Positions 16,348 to 24,778 of a stretch of DNA of 58,990 bases are shown piece after piece (the first letter of the stretch is position 1; every line of letters begins with the position of its first letter). The notes below the pieces were generated by a model, which made no database searches, was not told the DNA's origin, and worked only from the letters and a program-made list of their open reading frames with translations. The stretch lies in NCBI GenBank assembly GCA_964510575.1, contig CAZECN010000019.1, positions 1 through 58,990 on the forward strand. Reading direction: 5' to 3'. The DNA comes from CALKYB01 sp964510575. GTDB taxonomy: Bacteria; Bdellovibrionota_C; UBA2361; SZUA-149; CALKYB01. The position numbers and the translations under genes are program-made.

Positions 16348-17490
16348 ATGGCTTCCTCTCAAGCAAATTACTTAAAAGAATTGAAATCTGGTGGGATCGT
16401 TATAATTAAGGACGATGTCGCTCAAAACCCTCGTTCATATCTCTGTTCATCGGCCAGTTTGAGCTCTGAGAAACAGATGGCGAGGCTGATCGACCTAGCT
16501 GGTGGGATCGTTTGTGTAGCTATTACAGAAGCTAGAGCTTTAGAGCTAGAACTACCCAGTATGAATCCTCTTCAGAAAAACTCCCAGTTCGACTTCACCA
16601 CAAGTGTTGAAGCTAGGGAAGGTATTACCACTGGTATCTCCGCTGCGGATAGGGCCAAGACTTGTCGAGAAGTGGCCTCAAGTAAAAAACCCAGACTGGA
16701 CATAGTTACGCCCGGGCATATCTTTCCAGTAAAGAGTAGCAACGGTGGGGTCCTTGTTCGATCGGCAATCCCCGAGGCTGCAGTCGATTTAATGCGCTTG
16801 GCTGAAGCTGGGGAAGCTGCTGTTTTTTGCCACCTCTTAAACGAGAAAGCTGAATTTGCAGAACCTGAACAGGTAGAAGAGCTTTCACGCTCTCAAAATA
16901 TTCCTATCATTGGCATTACTGAAATTCTTGAAAATATGATGACTAAGGGGGGTCTCATTGAGCCTATTGCCGAGGCCTCTCTTCCCTTGCACGAACACCC
17001 ATCCTTTAGGGCTATTGCTTTTAAATCCAAGCTGGATGGCACTGAACATTTAGTTCTTGCAAAAGGTGAGTTTGACTTAAAAGGGGGTAAGGAGATTTCC
17101 GAAACTGTTACGGTTAGAGTTCAGGCAGAGAATCGATTAGGCGATCTTTTTGGACCATCAAATCAAAGTTCCAGAAAAATCATCAATGATGCTCTCTCTT
17201 CAATTTCCGACTCTCCTTTAGGACTTTTCGTTTACATCAGGCATCGAAGAAAAAGGTTACTGCAACGTCAAATTAAAATGATTGCAAAAGATTGCTACCA
17301 CGACAGTTCGGAACCTGTAGAAAACGGAAAAGTTTCTCAACTAAGGGAGATTGGAATTGGGGCGGAAATATTAAGACTACTTGGCGTTAGGAAAATTCGT
17401 TTACTCTCCAACAAAAAGCCGAACTTAGCGACATTGTCGGCTTTTAATCTCGAACTTGATGAACTAGTCGCAATAGGTGGGGATAGCTAA
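16348..17490 (+). CDS. RibB/RibA-like fusion with both active sites degraded
   Basis: The 380-residue protein aligns with 3,4-dihydroxy-2-butanone-4-phosphate synthase over about 1-200 (TSVEAREGITTGISAADR, PGHIFPVK, GGVLVR) and with GTP cyclohydrolase II over the rest (RLGDLFG, then IGIGAEILRLLGVRKIRLLS). Key residues are missing. The metal/acid loop DDEDRENEGD of RibB is replaced by DDVAQNPRSY; GGHTEA is SAIPEA, losing the metal His; and CEL is CHL. In the RibA part, the three zinc cysteines of ECLTGD..SLRCDCG are all absent. It is therefore probably not a riboflavin enzyme. A regulatory or ligand-binding role, as suggested for RibBX-type proteins, is inference. It is 3 nt from the HD gene. 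Confidence 0.85.
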   Translation: MASSQANYLKELKSGGIVIIKDDVAQNPRSYLCSSASLSSEKQMARLIDLAGGIVCVAITEARALELELPSMNPLQKNSQFDFTTSVEAREGITTGISAADRAKTCREVASSKKPRLDIVTPGHIFPVKSSNGGVLVRSAIPEAAVDLMRLAEAGEAAVFCHLLNEKAEFAEPEQVEELSRSQNIPIIGITEILENMMTKGGLIEPIAEASLPLHEHPSFRAIAFKSKLDGTEHLVLAKGEFDLKGGKEISETVTVRVQAENRLGDLFGPSNQSSRKIINDALSSISDSPLGLFVYIRHRRKRLLQRQIKMIAKDCYHDSSEPVENGKVSQLREIGIGAEILRLLGVRKIRLLSNKKPNLATLSAFNLELDELVAIGGDS

Positions 17491-17493
17491 AAC

Positions 17494-18795
17494 ATGAGTG
17501 AAGCTTCCAGTTTACTCGTCAACTCCACTAGCCGGTTCGCCGACGTTGCACACCAAACCTTAACTTTCGATAAAGAGTTACCATCTGAAAAGTTAGTTCT
17601 GGACCTTCTGAACTGCTCCTGGGTTCAGCGCCTTCGCTCGATCAGACAGACTGGCAATACCTCGCTTGTCTATATGTTCGCTGAACACTCCAGATTTGGA
17701 CACAGCCTGGGAGTTGCCTACCTCGCTTCACTTTTAATGAAGAATCTCGAAAGAAAATTTGGAGATAAGGTTAAGCCATGGAAATGCGCTGTAACTGCCG
17801 CTGCCTTACTTCATGACATAGGTCACTGTGCCCCAGGATCCCACTTAGCCGAAAGGGTTTGGTCAAAAAATGGCAAATCTAAACACGAGGAACTTTCTAA
17901 AAAAATAATTCTAGAAGATCCTGAAATCAGCGCTATCTTGAAGTCCTACTCCCAAGAGCTTCCTGAACAAGTTGTAGAAATACTAAGTGAATCAGAAAAT
18001 CTCCCTGGATGGACTCATCAGATTATTTCCGGAGGAGGATGGAACGCAGATCGTGGCAATTGGGCTATTGTTGATAGCGCTATGTGCAGCGTAAACTATG
18101 GCCGTTATAACGTGACTGCTCTTCTAGATTCTTTCCTAATTTCCTCTGATGGAGATTTGGTTATCCATGAAAATAGACTAGATGCCCTAACCCACTTTTA
18201 CCTGGCTCGAGACTCAATGTACCGCCAGATTTATCAACATAGAGTGTTGCAAACTGCGGACTCAATGGTCGAAAAGTTGGTAGAGCGAGCCTCAGAAATC
18301 GACTCCTCTCTTTTCTTCGCCGATAACACAATGAACGCTGCTCTCTCTTCAAAAAATCCCTTGGCAGAACTACCCCTGGAAAAAGTATACTCAATGACAG
18401 ACTACTGGTGGACTTACCACGTAGAAAAATGGACTAAATCAGAGGATTCTATCCTTGCTGATCTTGCGAACCGTCTTTTCACCAGAAAACTTTTTAAGAC
18501 TATTCGTCTGTCATCTGACCAAAATGAATCAGAAAGTTTTGTAAAAGAGGTAGAGAAAATTACAAGAGAAGAATTCAAAATGGATCCCTCTTATTACGTA
18601 TTGAAAGTAGGAAGCTTGGGAGAGGCTAGCAGCCACTACGAATCACCTCCACTAGTGGTGTTGGATAATGGAAAGCTAAGTCCCGCTTCAGAAATAGAAC
18701 CAATTATTGCTAAAATAATCGAAAGACCAGAAGCAGGGCGACAATGGCTAGCTGTTCCCGAAGAGATCAAATTAAAAATTGGGGTGGCCAGGTGA
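17494..18795 (+). CDS. HD-domain phosphohydrolase (SAMHD1/dGTPase-like)
   Basis: The 433-residue protein carries the HD metal site: RFGHSLGV supplies the first His and LLHDIGHCAPGSH the HD pair and second His; the distal Asp is probably in the ADRGNWAIVDSAM stretch. The following NYGRYNVTALLDSFLISSDG and HFYLARDSMYRQIYQHRV blocks match SAMHD1/YdhJ-type HD proteins rather than c-di-GMP HD-GYP enzymes. Such enzymes hydrolyse dNTPs or other nucleoside phosphates; the substrate here is unknown. It sits between the RibB/RibA-like gene (3-nt gap) and GspK (4-nt GTGA overlap), so the three are likely translated from one mRNA. Confidence 0.88.
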   Translation: MSEASSLLVNSTSRFADVAHQTLTFDKELPSEKLVLDLLNCSWVQRLRSIRQTGNTSLVYMFAEHSRFGHSLGVAYLASLLMKNLERKFGDKVKPWKCAVTAAALLHDIGHCAPGSHLAERVWSKNGKSKHEELSKKIILEDPEISAILKSYSQELPEQVVEILSESENLPGWTHQIISGGGWNADRGNWAIVDSAMCSVNYGRYNVTALLDSFLISSDGDLVIHENRLDALTHFYLARDSMYRQIYQHRVLQTADSMVEKLVERASEIDSSLFFADNTMNAALSSKNPLAELPLEKVYSMTDYWWTYHVEKWTKSEDSILADLANRLFTRKLFKTIRLSSDQNESESFVKEVEKITREEFKMDPSYYVLKVGSLGEASSHYESPPLVVLDNGKLSPASEIEPIIAKIIERPEAGRQWLAVPEEIKLKIGVAR

Positions 18796-19868
18796 AGACT
18801 AATCCAATCGAAGATGAAAGTGGCGTTGCCTTAGTCCTAACTGTTTTTGTAATTTCCTTAGCCACAATACTCGTTGTGGAGTTTGCGAACACCGCTCACT
18901 TTGATCAACGCATATCTCGCCACTACAGTGAAAGTGTGCAAGGGGACTATATCCTAAAGTCTGGACTGAACTTCGCTAGGATTTTGCTAGAACTTCCTAA
19001 AATTGACCCTTCAGTTAATGCTGATTGGTTAAATGAACCATGGAACGCAGTAGCCTCGTCCCCCGCCCTACCTATCGAAGGTTTTGTTGGTGAACCCAGA
19101 CTTGGAATTTACGATGAGGACGGGAAAATTGATATTAATGGAATTAATGGTCTCTCGGCCGGGGGAAATCCAACCGGGGCAAACGCGGGCACTCCAGGAG
19201 CTGCTACTGCAGGCCAGCCTGCCGACCGGGGGTTATTTTGGAAAAATGCTTTGAAAGAAATTTTCGAACTAAACGGCTTCGTTCGAGAAAGCTACAAGGA
19301 AAACGAATTCAGAACTCGAGGGCACATTGCCCTCGATGCTGATGTTCAGGTTGCAGCTATTCAGGACTGGATAGACCGCGATACAGACGCTTACAGCTTC
19401 CCAGGTTTTACAGGTTCTGGACTTGAAAGTAGTAGCAATCAAAAGATGTTTTACAATCGGACACTAAGAAGTTTATCAGAGCTATTGCTAGTACCCGGCT
19501 TTACCAGAGAAAGACTAGAAAGAGTGGCTAGATTTATTAGAGTATCTCCTAGAGGAAGTGGTACCCCTAGGGTTAATGTTAATACTGCTCCGCCAGAGGT
19601 GCTTCAGGCTCTCGGCTTAGATAGCGCTGAAGTTTCTGATATTGTGGAGAAACGACTCCAATTCGCTTATACCCCTGAGCTGGTGAATGTCCTGGTCCAA
19701 GGAAACGACCAATTGGCCAATCGACTAAAAACGACCAGTAACGAGTTCAGTGTGCTCGCCAAGGTAGAAATGCCTGCCTCAACTAGGTGGCTTAGGGCTT
19801 TTGTGGCTGTTGGGGGTCGGAGTACTGGCAGAAGAAGGTCCACCATTGTGAGAAGAGAACTATATTAG
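18792..19868 (+). CDS. gspK: Type II secretion minor pseudopilin GspK
   Basis: From the GTG at 18792, which overlaps the preceding stop in GTGA, the 358-residue protein begins with a short leader, then DESGVALVLTVFVISLATIL, the single N-terminal helix of minor pseudopilins. The bulky domain contains the GspK signatures DEDGKIDING and a helix-hairpin-helix-like region ending VNVNTAPPEVLQAL. GspK caps the pseudopilus tip in type II secretion. No other gsp genes are in the window, so it is separated from its machinery here. A longer ATG start at 18744 would overlap the HD gene by 52 nt and delay the leader, so it is less likely. Confidence 0.88.
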   Translation: MKTNPIEDESGVALVLTVFVISLATILVVEFANTAHFDQRISRHYSESVQGDYILKSGLNFARILLELPKIDPSVNADWLNEPWNAVASSPALPIEGFVGEPRLGIYDEDGKIDINGINGLSAGGNPTGANAGTPGAATAGQPADRGLFWKNALKEIFELNGFVRESYKENEFRTRGHIALDADVQVAAIQDWIDRDTDAYSFPGFTGSGLESSSNQKMFYNRTLRSLSELLLVPGFTRERLERVARFIRVSPRGSGTPRVNVNTAPPEVLQALGLDSAEVSDIVEKRLQFAYTPELVNVLVQGNDQLANRLKTTSNEFSVLAKVEMPASTRWLRAFVAVGGRSTGRRRSTIVRRELY

Positions 19869-19966
19869 ATTAGGAATGCCCTCACCTGTCGATACTTGAC
19901 CGTCTCAGTAATTTTTTATAAACACTTCTTCGTAGATACTCTAAAAACCCATTAAAATTATAGAAA

Positions 19967-20209
19967 ATGTCTAGGAAGTGTCAGATTTCAGGTAAGGGCC
20001 GTCAAAGTGGAAACAATGTTTCTAAAGCCCACAACAAAACCAAAAAAGTCTTCAATGCAAACCTGCATAGTAAGAGACTTTTTGATTCTGAATCCGGGAA
20101 ATGGGTTAGGGTCAAAGTATCGAGCAGAATACTGAGAACTATTGATAAGAAAGGCTTGGCTGCTACTCTTAAAGATTACAATCTCAAGCTTGCCGATATC
20201 GCTAGTTAA
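19967..20209 (+). CDS. rpmB: Large ribosomal subunit protein bL28
   Basis: The 80-residue basic protein begins MSRKCQISGKGRQSGNNVSK and contains the S.AHNKTKKVFNANL block and the RVSSRILRTIDKKGL-type end expected for L28. Only one of the cysteines of the zinc-binding C+ form (KCQISGKG) is present, so it is probably a zinc-independent version. It appears monocistronic. Upstream, TTGACC and TATAAA (19895-19921) resemble a promoter, though with a short 15-nt spacer. It converges with the next gene, 10 nt away. Confidence 0.95.
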   Translation: MSRKCQISGKGRQSGNNVSKAHNKTKKVFNANLHSKRLFDSESGKWVRVKVSSRILRTIDKKGLAATLKDYNLKLADIAS

Positions 20210-20219
20210 TCTCGTAAGA

Positions 20220-20561
20220 CTACTGTATGTGGTCGTCTCGAATAGCGTTAAGTTTCTCAACATCCAAGGCCACTTCATCTAAACCCGAAAGAACTGGTGT
20301 GCCAGTTACTTTCGAATCGTTTTCGACAGCTTGCCGCAATTTTCTAAGACTAATCACTCCGAGTTTTTGCTCCTTAGGAACAAAAATATGGCCGCAATGA
20401 GTGCACTCGATTACCGCCACAATACCATCAAGAGTGACACGGGACATATCAGTACTAAAACCTTCATCTCCATCTTCACCGCCTTGATTGCCGCAACAGT
20501 CACAACTGACATTGTCAACAAATGTCTCTGCCAAGCCTTTTAGTCTGAACTTCAGTGGCAT
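20220..20561 (-). CDS. Hypothetical zinc-ribbon-like protein, 113 aa
   Basis: The family is not recognised. Two cysteine groups, CDCCG (about residues 20-24) and CTHCG (about 53-57), are separated by some 30 residues and would make a zinc ribbon. The first 15 residues (MPLKFRLKGLAETFVD) and the acidic GGEDGDEG linker carry no other motif. The C-terminal 45 residues look helical. The protein is probably cytosolic and could bind nucleic acid or protein through the ribbon; that is inference. Confidence 0.7.
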   Translation of the reverse strand: MPLKFRLKGLAETFVDNVSCDCCGNQGGEDGDEGFSTDMSRVTLDGIVAVIECTHCGHIFVPKEQKLGVISLRKLRQAVENDSKVTGTPVLSGLDEVALDVEKLNAIRDDHIQ

Positions 20562-20812
20562 TAAAACCTCTTAAAATCTGGTAAATTTAACCCTATAAAA
20601 CTGTCGACTAACTCAATAGGTTTCATAAACATAAAGAACTTATTGCTGTATTAGCCGCCAACAAAATGCTGAATACTAACTTAATTGCCTAAATCTAAAG
20701 TCGACACTATTGGCCCTGGGCTTTAAGTGAAAATTAGACCCAGCTAATATCCTGAAAATAGGAACCAAATTAACGCCCAAAATAAGGCAAAAGAATTTTG
20801 TATGATTTTTAG

Positions 20813-21121
20813 CTAATCTTTTGACTTGGGATATTTGAGGATAGAATTAGCAATTTTTTCGGAATCTACGCCGTAAGCTCCACTGCCTACGGAGTCTTTT
20901 AACTTAGCCAAACGCTTCTGATGTTCAAGCTCAGACTCATTTAAAATATCGCCTAAACGCTCTGGAATTTCTTCGTTTTTCGAACCCCTTGGTAGTTCAG
21001 GAAGATCTATCGTAATAGTAGACTTGTCTGCCTCAGAGGGGAGAGAACGCTCGACTGTCTCCTCTCCGCCAGTACCTAGCAGCTTCTCCGTAAGTTTTTG
21101 TACTGTATTACCGAACCCCAT
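20813..21121 (-). CDS. Hypothetical protein, 102 aa
   Basis: I do not recognise it. The sequence is soluble and charged, and begins MGFGNTVQKLTEKLLGTGGE. Its C-terminal half (LGDILNESELEHQKRLAKLK, then SEKIANSILKYPKSKD) resembles the FlgM-type anti-sigma layout in length and helical spacing, as in VDSEKIANSIL compared with FlgM VR.ekI..i...I. The resemblance is short and I rate FlgM as only a possibility, but it is worth noting because sigma-28-like promoter motifs occur in this window. Confidence 0.6.
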   Translation of the reverse strand: MGFGNTVQKLTEKLLGTGGEETVERSLPSEADKSTITIDLPELPRGSKNEEIPERLGDILNESELEHQKRLAKLKDSVGSGAYGVDSEKIANSILKYPKSKD

Positions 21122-21469
21122 AAAATTTATGCTACCAGCTTGAAGTAGGTTTAAGCCAGTAGAAATATTGTTTAAGAGAGCCTAGAAACCTCTAAGAAAG
21201 GGCCTTAAAGGCCCTTTCAAACTTGGCCACTAAATGTCTCAAAGCCCTATTTTTGGCCCGATCTAAGTAAATTCAGGGGTTTATTAGCCCTTCACCCCTA
21301 AATCCAAAAATTTCCAGGCCAAATAAGGAATAAAGTCCTGCAGAATAACGAACCTGGTGCCGATAAAGATACTGAGGCTTGGTTCCCAATAAAAACCTTT
21401 GGAATCCAGCTATGCGAACTAAAAGTCACTCTCTCGCTGTTAAAAGAGAGTTTGAAGCAGAGGAAAAAA
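21122..21469. other. Gene-free divergent region with palindrome
   Basis: This 348-nt stretch lies between the starts of a minus-strand gene (21121) and the response regulator (21470). It holds a near-perfect palindrome at 21196-21218, GAAAGGGCC-TTAAA-GGCCCTTTC, a stable 9-bp stem that on the minus strand is followed by a T-rich TTAGAGGTTTCT. It also holds the promoter-like site at 21338-21366. Since no gene ends here, the hairpin may end a small RNA or bind a regulator. Confidence 0.45.
21338..21366 (+). promoter_or_regulatory. Alternative-sigma promoter-like site 2
   Basis: CTGCAG (21338-21343) and GCCGATAA (21359-21366) are 15 nt apart, as at 15632 and 46868. The -10 box is an exact match to the sigma-28 consensus; the -35 box is the weakest of the three. 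It would transcribe the response regulator gene. Confidence 0.35.
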
Positions 21470-22114
21470 ATGCCAGCAAAAATAGTTATTGCAGACGACC
21501 ATATCGTTCTTCGAGAGGGCTTACGCTCGATGATTAACAATATGAATGAATGGGAAGTTGTAGCCGAGGCTAGTGATGGTTTTGAAGTTCTACCTCTCGT
21601 AGAAGAACACGCCCCAGATTTAATCATTTTGGATCTTTCCATGCCAAACCTTGGAGGCCTAGAAACGATATCAAGGCTAAAGAAGATGGCTAAAAGTCCT
21701 GGAATTCTCGTGCTTTCAGCAAGAGAAGATGAATACTCAGTCGGTGAAGCGATGAAAGCTGGAGCAAAAGCTTTTGTTCCAAAGAGCTCTTCAACTGAAG
21801 AACTTGAGTTTGCTATCAAATCTGTACTTAGAGGGCATACCTATCTTAGCCCGGTAGTTTGCGAAGCAGCGCTTCAACATTCTGGTAACAGCGAAGACGG
21901 CAAAGAGTGTAATCCTCTTTCAGCTTTAACTTCTAGGGAAAGAGAAGTAATGAAATTACTTTCAGAAGGGAAGCCTAACCGCGTAGTTGCAAAAACTCTT
22001 CATATTTCGCCAAGAACAGTTGATAGCCATAGAGCTAATATAATGAAAAAGCTCGGTGTGAGAAGTAACGCTGAATTGGTTCAAATCGCCATCAAATATG
22101 GACTGGTAGAATAA
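21470..22114 (+). CDS. NarL/LuxR-family response regulator
   Basis: The 214-residue protein has a receiver domain (IVIADDHIVLREGLRSM with the acidic pair; phosphorylation Asp in LIILDLSMPNLGG; conserved Lys in FVPKSSS) and a C-terminal LuxR helix-turn-helix (LTSREREVMKLLSEGKPNRV, then SPRTVDSHRANIMKKLG). I chose the ATG at 21470, with AGAGGA upstream, over a TTG at 21452. No histidine kinase gene is adjacent, so the partner is unknown. A promoter-like motif lies 104 nt upstream. Confidence 0.93.
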   Translation: MPAKIVIADDHIVLREGLRSMINNMNEWEVVAEASDGFEVLPLVEEHAPDLIILDLSMPNLGGLETISRLKKMAKSPGILVLSAREDEYSVGEAMKAGAKAFVPKSSSTEELEFAIKSVLRGHTYLSPVVCEAALQHSGNSEDGKECNPLSALTSREREVMKLLSEGKPNRVVAKTLHISPRTVDSHRANIMKKLGVRSNAELVQIAIKYGLVE

Positions 22115-22275
22115 TTTCTGAGCATTGCTACGCTTTTAGCTTTTAGCTATTCATCTCAACCAAATGCCATCCCTCGATTCTTTACGCCACAGTCAATAAT
22201 TTGCAGTTGATCAGGACAATTTCGAGTTCACTAGTTTTTCCGCTATACTGAGAAAGACTAAAGGATCGGAAAAAT

Positions 22276-23118
22276 ATGAGCGTAGCCAAGACAGCCCCCG
22301 TTAATCAGCCTGCCAAACCTTTTCTTAAATGGGCTGGCGGAAAAAGAAAACTTTGTGACTTTCTAACAGAAAGTAGCCCAGCCAACTGGAATAGATATTT
22401 TGAACCAATGATGGGTGGGGCTGCTATGTTCTTCCATCTACAACCCAAGCAGGCATTCCTCTCGGATTCCAACCCTGAACTAGTCAATGCCTACAAAGTT
22501 CTTCGTGATGCAGTTGAACCTCTAATCGAAGAACTTGAAAAACATCAAGACTCTGAAGAATACTACTATCGAATAAGAGAGTTAGATAGATCGCCTGACT
22601 TTTTGCAGCTAGGCAATGTGGTTAGAGCAAGTCGCCTCATTTATTTAAACAAAACCTGCTTCAATGGATTGTTCCGTGTAAACAGCAAAGGCCATTTTAA
22701 TGTGCCCTACGGAAAGTATGAAAATAAGTTTTCAGTAGCAAAGGAAGATCTTCGCTCATCAAGCGCAGCCCTTCAAAACGCTGAGATCTCCTTGGGCAAT
22801 TTCCAAAGCGTAGAAGAACAAGTTGAAAAGGATGATTTCGTTTATTTCGATCCTCCTTATCTTCCAATTTCTAAAACTTCCTCATTTACCAGTTATACAA
22901 GGGAACCTTTTGGCATTAACGAGCAAGTTGAACTTAGGAATTTTTGTGAAAAGCTCTCCGCAAAAGGGGTGAAGGTTATGGTCTCGAATTCAAATAACGA
23001 GTTCATTCGGGGCCTTTATGCCGACTTCAACTTACGAGAGGTATTAGCTGCCAGAGCTATTAACTCCAAGTCCAGCAAAAGAGGAAAGATTCTAGAGCTA
23101 GTTGCAACCAACTACTAA
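22276..23118 (+). CDS. dam: DNA adenine methyltransferase (Dam family)
   Basis: The 280-residue protein is a D12-class N6-adenine methylase. The AdoMet motif FLKWAGGKRKL is at about residues 15-25, and the catalytic DPPY is in YFDPPYLPISKTSSFT at about 193. NKTCFNGLFRVN and GHFNVPYG are also typical. Dam enzymes methylate GATC. No restriction endonuclease gene is near, so it is an orphan methylase that could act in mismatch repair or replication timing. The actual target site cannot be read from the sequence. It converges with the next gene, only 5 nt away. Confidence 0.92.
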   Translation: MSVAKTAPVNQPAKPFLKWAGGKRKLCDFLTESSPANWNRYFEPMMGGAAMFFHLQPKQAFLSDSNPELVNAYKVLRDAVEPLIEELEKHQDSEEYYYRIRELDRSPDFLQLGNVVRASRLIYLNKTCFNGLFRVNSKGHFNVPYGKYENKFSVAKEDLRSSSAALQNAEISLGNFQSVEEQVEKDDFVYFDPPYLPISKTSSFTSYTREPFGINEQVELRNFCEKLSAKGVKVMVSNSNNEFIRGLYADFNLREVLAARAINSKSSKRGKILELVATNY

Positions 23119-23123
23119 AGTCT

Positions 23124-24083
23124 TCAATACAGGTCGCAAGGAATCTCCACCTTGGTAAAGAGACCCATGTGGTCGGAAAGCTTTTGATCTACTACCTTAT
23201 GCTCGGTAACAACTAATGATCTATGCACCAAGGTTTGAGCAAGAGGCAGTGCGAGATATTTGGTTAGCGATCCCGAAGCAAGAGAATAAGGCCAGGTAGA
23301 AACCAAACCCCGTCCATAGCTCGCATTAGTCAGAGAGGTAAAGCGACTCAAAGGTTCGTAAGAATGAGCAAATGTAGTGGTATTCAACTCCCCAGCAACA
23401 ATTACCGGACGAGAGGAATTTCTAGCCCAACGTGAGACTAGCTTAACCTCCTGATCTCTAGACTGGGAATAGCTGATATCAGCCGGAGTAGGGAGGCTTA
23501 GTCCGAAGAACTTCAATACAAAATCATCTGCTAGCATCAGATCAACAGACAGCACAAAGTTCGACTTCAGTTTATCAATATTGCGCAGCGGAAACTTACT
23601 GAGAAGAAGATCCCCTGCTTGACCTCGACTTGGTCTTGAAACAACATGTTTGTAGTCTTTCTTAAATTGTTTCAATGACTGATCTGAATCTGGGGTAACA
23701 CCAGACAAATAAACTAACTGAGGTTGAAGCCTCTCTAGCGCATCCATAAACTGTTCAGGATCAGGTGTAGACTCATCAAGATTAACCTGAAAAATGCCTA
23801 GCTGAGTGCAGGCCATTCCAGTAGACAACTCTGGCTGATCACTGAAATAGGGCCATAAACTAAGAGAAAAATAGATAACTAAAAAACAACCCGGAATAAC
23901 CCACTTCTTGTTCTTGGCGGCTAGTATAAACACCAAGCTCAGGATCGCGAGAATTAAGTAAATCACCGAAAAATGACTCAATAGATCAACATAATAGTTA
24001 GCAGGTAGAAAATACTTCAATAGGACAAATAAGCTAAGAAAGCTTATTACCACTTGAAAGAATGTTCCTAATATAAGTCTCAT
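23124..24083 (-). CDS. Membrane EEP-family protein, active site partly altered
   Basis: Three membrane helices fill the first 85 residues (about 5-25, 36-56, 64-82). The remainder aligns with the endonuclease/exonuclease/phosphatase fold as in YafD-type membrane proteins: IFQVNL, RGQAGDLLLSKFPL, VIVAGELNTTTFAHSYEPL and LSDHMGLFTKVEI. The usual GDxN is GELN, and the metal Glu of the LqEv motif is replaced (VYLSGVTPDSD). The final SDH is kept. It may have weak or no hydrolase activity, but these assignments rest on visual alignment. It lies just before the secreted-protein gene's end (24105) and probably belongs to the same operon. Confidence 0.75.
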   Translation of the reverse strand: MRLILGTFFQVVISFLSLFVLLKYFLPANYYVDLLSHFSVIYLILAILSLVFILAAKNKKWVIPGCFLVIYFSLSLWPYFSDQPELSTGMACTQLGIFQVNLDESTPDPEQFMDALERLQPQLVYLSGVTPDSDQSLKQFKKDYKHVVSRPSRGQAGDLLLSKFPLRNIDKLKSNFVLSVDLMLADDFVLKFFGLSLPTPADISYSQSRDQEVKLVSRWARNSSRPVIVAGELNTTTFAHSYEPLSRFTSLTNASYGRGLVSTWPYSLASGSLTKYLALPLAQTLVHRSLVVTEHKVVDQKLSDHMGLFTKVEIPCDLY

Positions 24084-24104
24084 TTCAGTTTTATCTAAAG
24101 CCCT

Positions 24105-24680
24105 CTACCTGACTGGGCTATTGCCTAACTTATCCATTTTAGGAAGTAACCAGTGGTCTTCGATTTTGATAAAATCTATAGACTCAAGTTTAGACTGACC
24201 CTGGTAAGAAGATTTAAGCTCAACATGTGCTTTGTAACCGTCAATCACTTCCTTACCTACCTGATACTCAGAGTTGACCAATACCTCACTACCTTGAGTA
24301 AACTGCTCCTCAACCTGAGCGATGATCGAGCTAATCCTTTCTTCCATAGCCCCTTGGTCTCCTCCATCTAAACCCACTAGATGTCCTTCTATCTGACCTC
24401 GCAAAACTTTCTTCGGGTCGCTAAGAAACTTACGAAAATACTCCTTAAGCTCCGCGGGACTATTAGACTTGGTCATAGCTTTTTCTTCAGGTTTCAAAGC
24501 TTTCCAAGCAGTAGGCCAATGCACATAATCTACTATCACTGCCGGCTCACCAGACTTTTTTAACTCAGCTACCAGCTTTTCTAGAACCTTACTCGGCCCA
24601 ATCTCCTCTGCCGCTGAGTATGCAGGAAACAATAATGTCAGTAAAAAAAGGCTTATCCTGGGCAAATATTGGGCTCTCAT
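24105..24680 (-). CDS. Secreted protein, 191 aa, possibly ABC-auxiliary-like
   Basis: A signal peptide (MRAQYLPRISLFLLTLLFPAYSAAEE) with cleavage after YSAA is clear. The mature part is helical in the first half (TAWKALKPEEKAMTKSNSPA) and beta-rich in the second (EVLVNSEYQVGKE, AHVELKSSYQGQSKL, FIKIEDHWLLPKMD), a pattern that resembles small periplasmic lipid- or ligand-binding proteins. I do not recognise a named family. It is 21 nt upstream of the EEP-family gene. Confidence 0.7.
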   Translation of the reverse strand: MRAQYLPRISLFLLTLLFPAYSAAEEIGPSKVLEKLVAELKKSGEPAVIVDYVHWPTAWKALKPEEKAMTKSNSPAELKEYFRKFLSDPKKVLRGQIEGHLVGLDGGDQGAMEERISSIIAQVEEQFTQGSEVLVNSEYQVGKEVIDGYKAHVELKSSYQGQSKLESIDFIKIEDHWLLPKMDKLGNSPVR

Positions 24681-24778
24681 TGCATCTCTCCCTGGTAATC
24701 ACAAGAAGGCTTAGCCTATAGCAGAAAAAGGAAAAGACAAAACGGTAGGCGCTAAAAAACAGAACCCTAAAATAGAAA

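Noticed and set aside
22276..23118. Restriction-modification system around the Dam methylase
   Set aside because: The adjacent genes are a response regulator and a membrane EEP-family protein; no endonuclease or specificity subunit is present.
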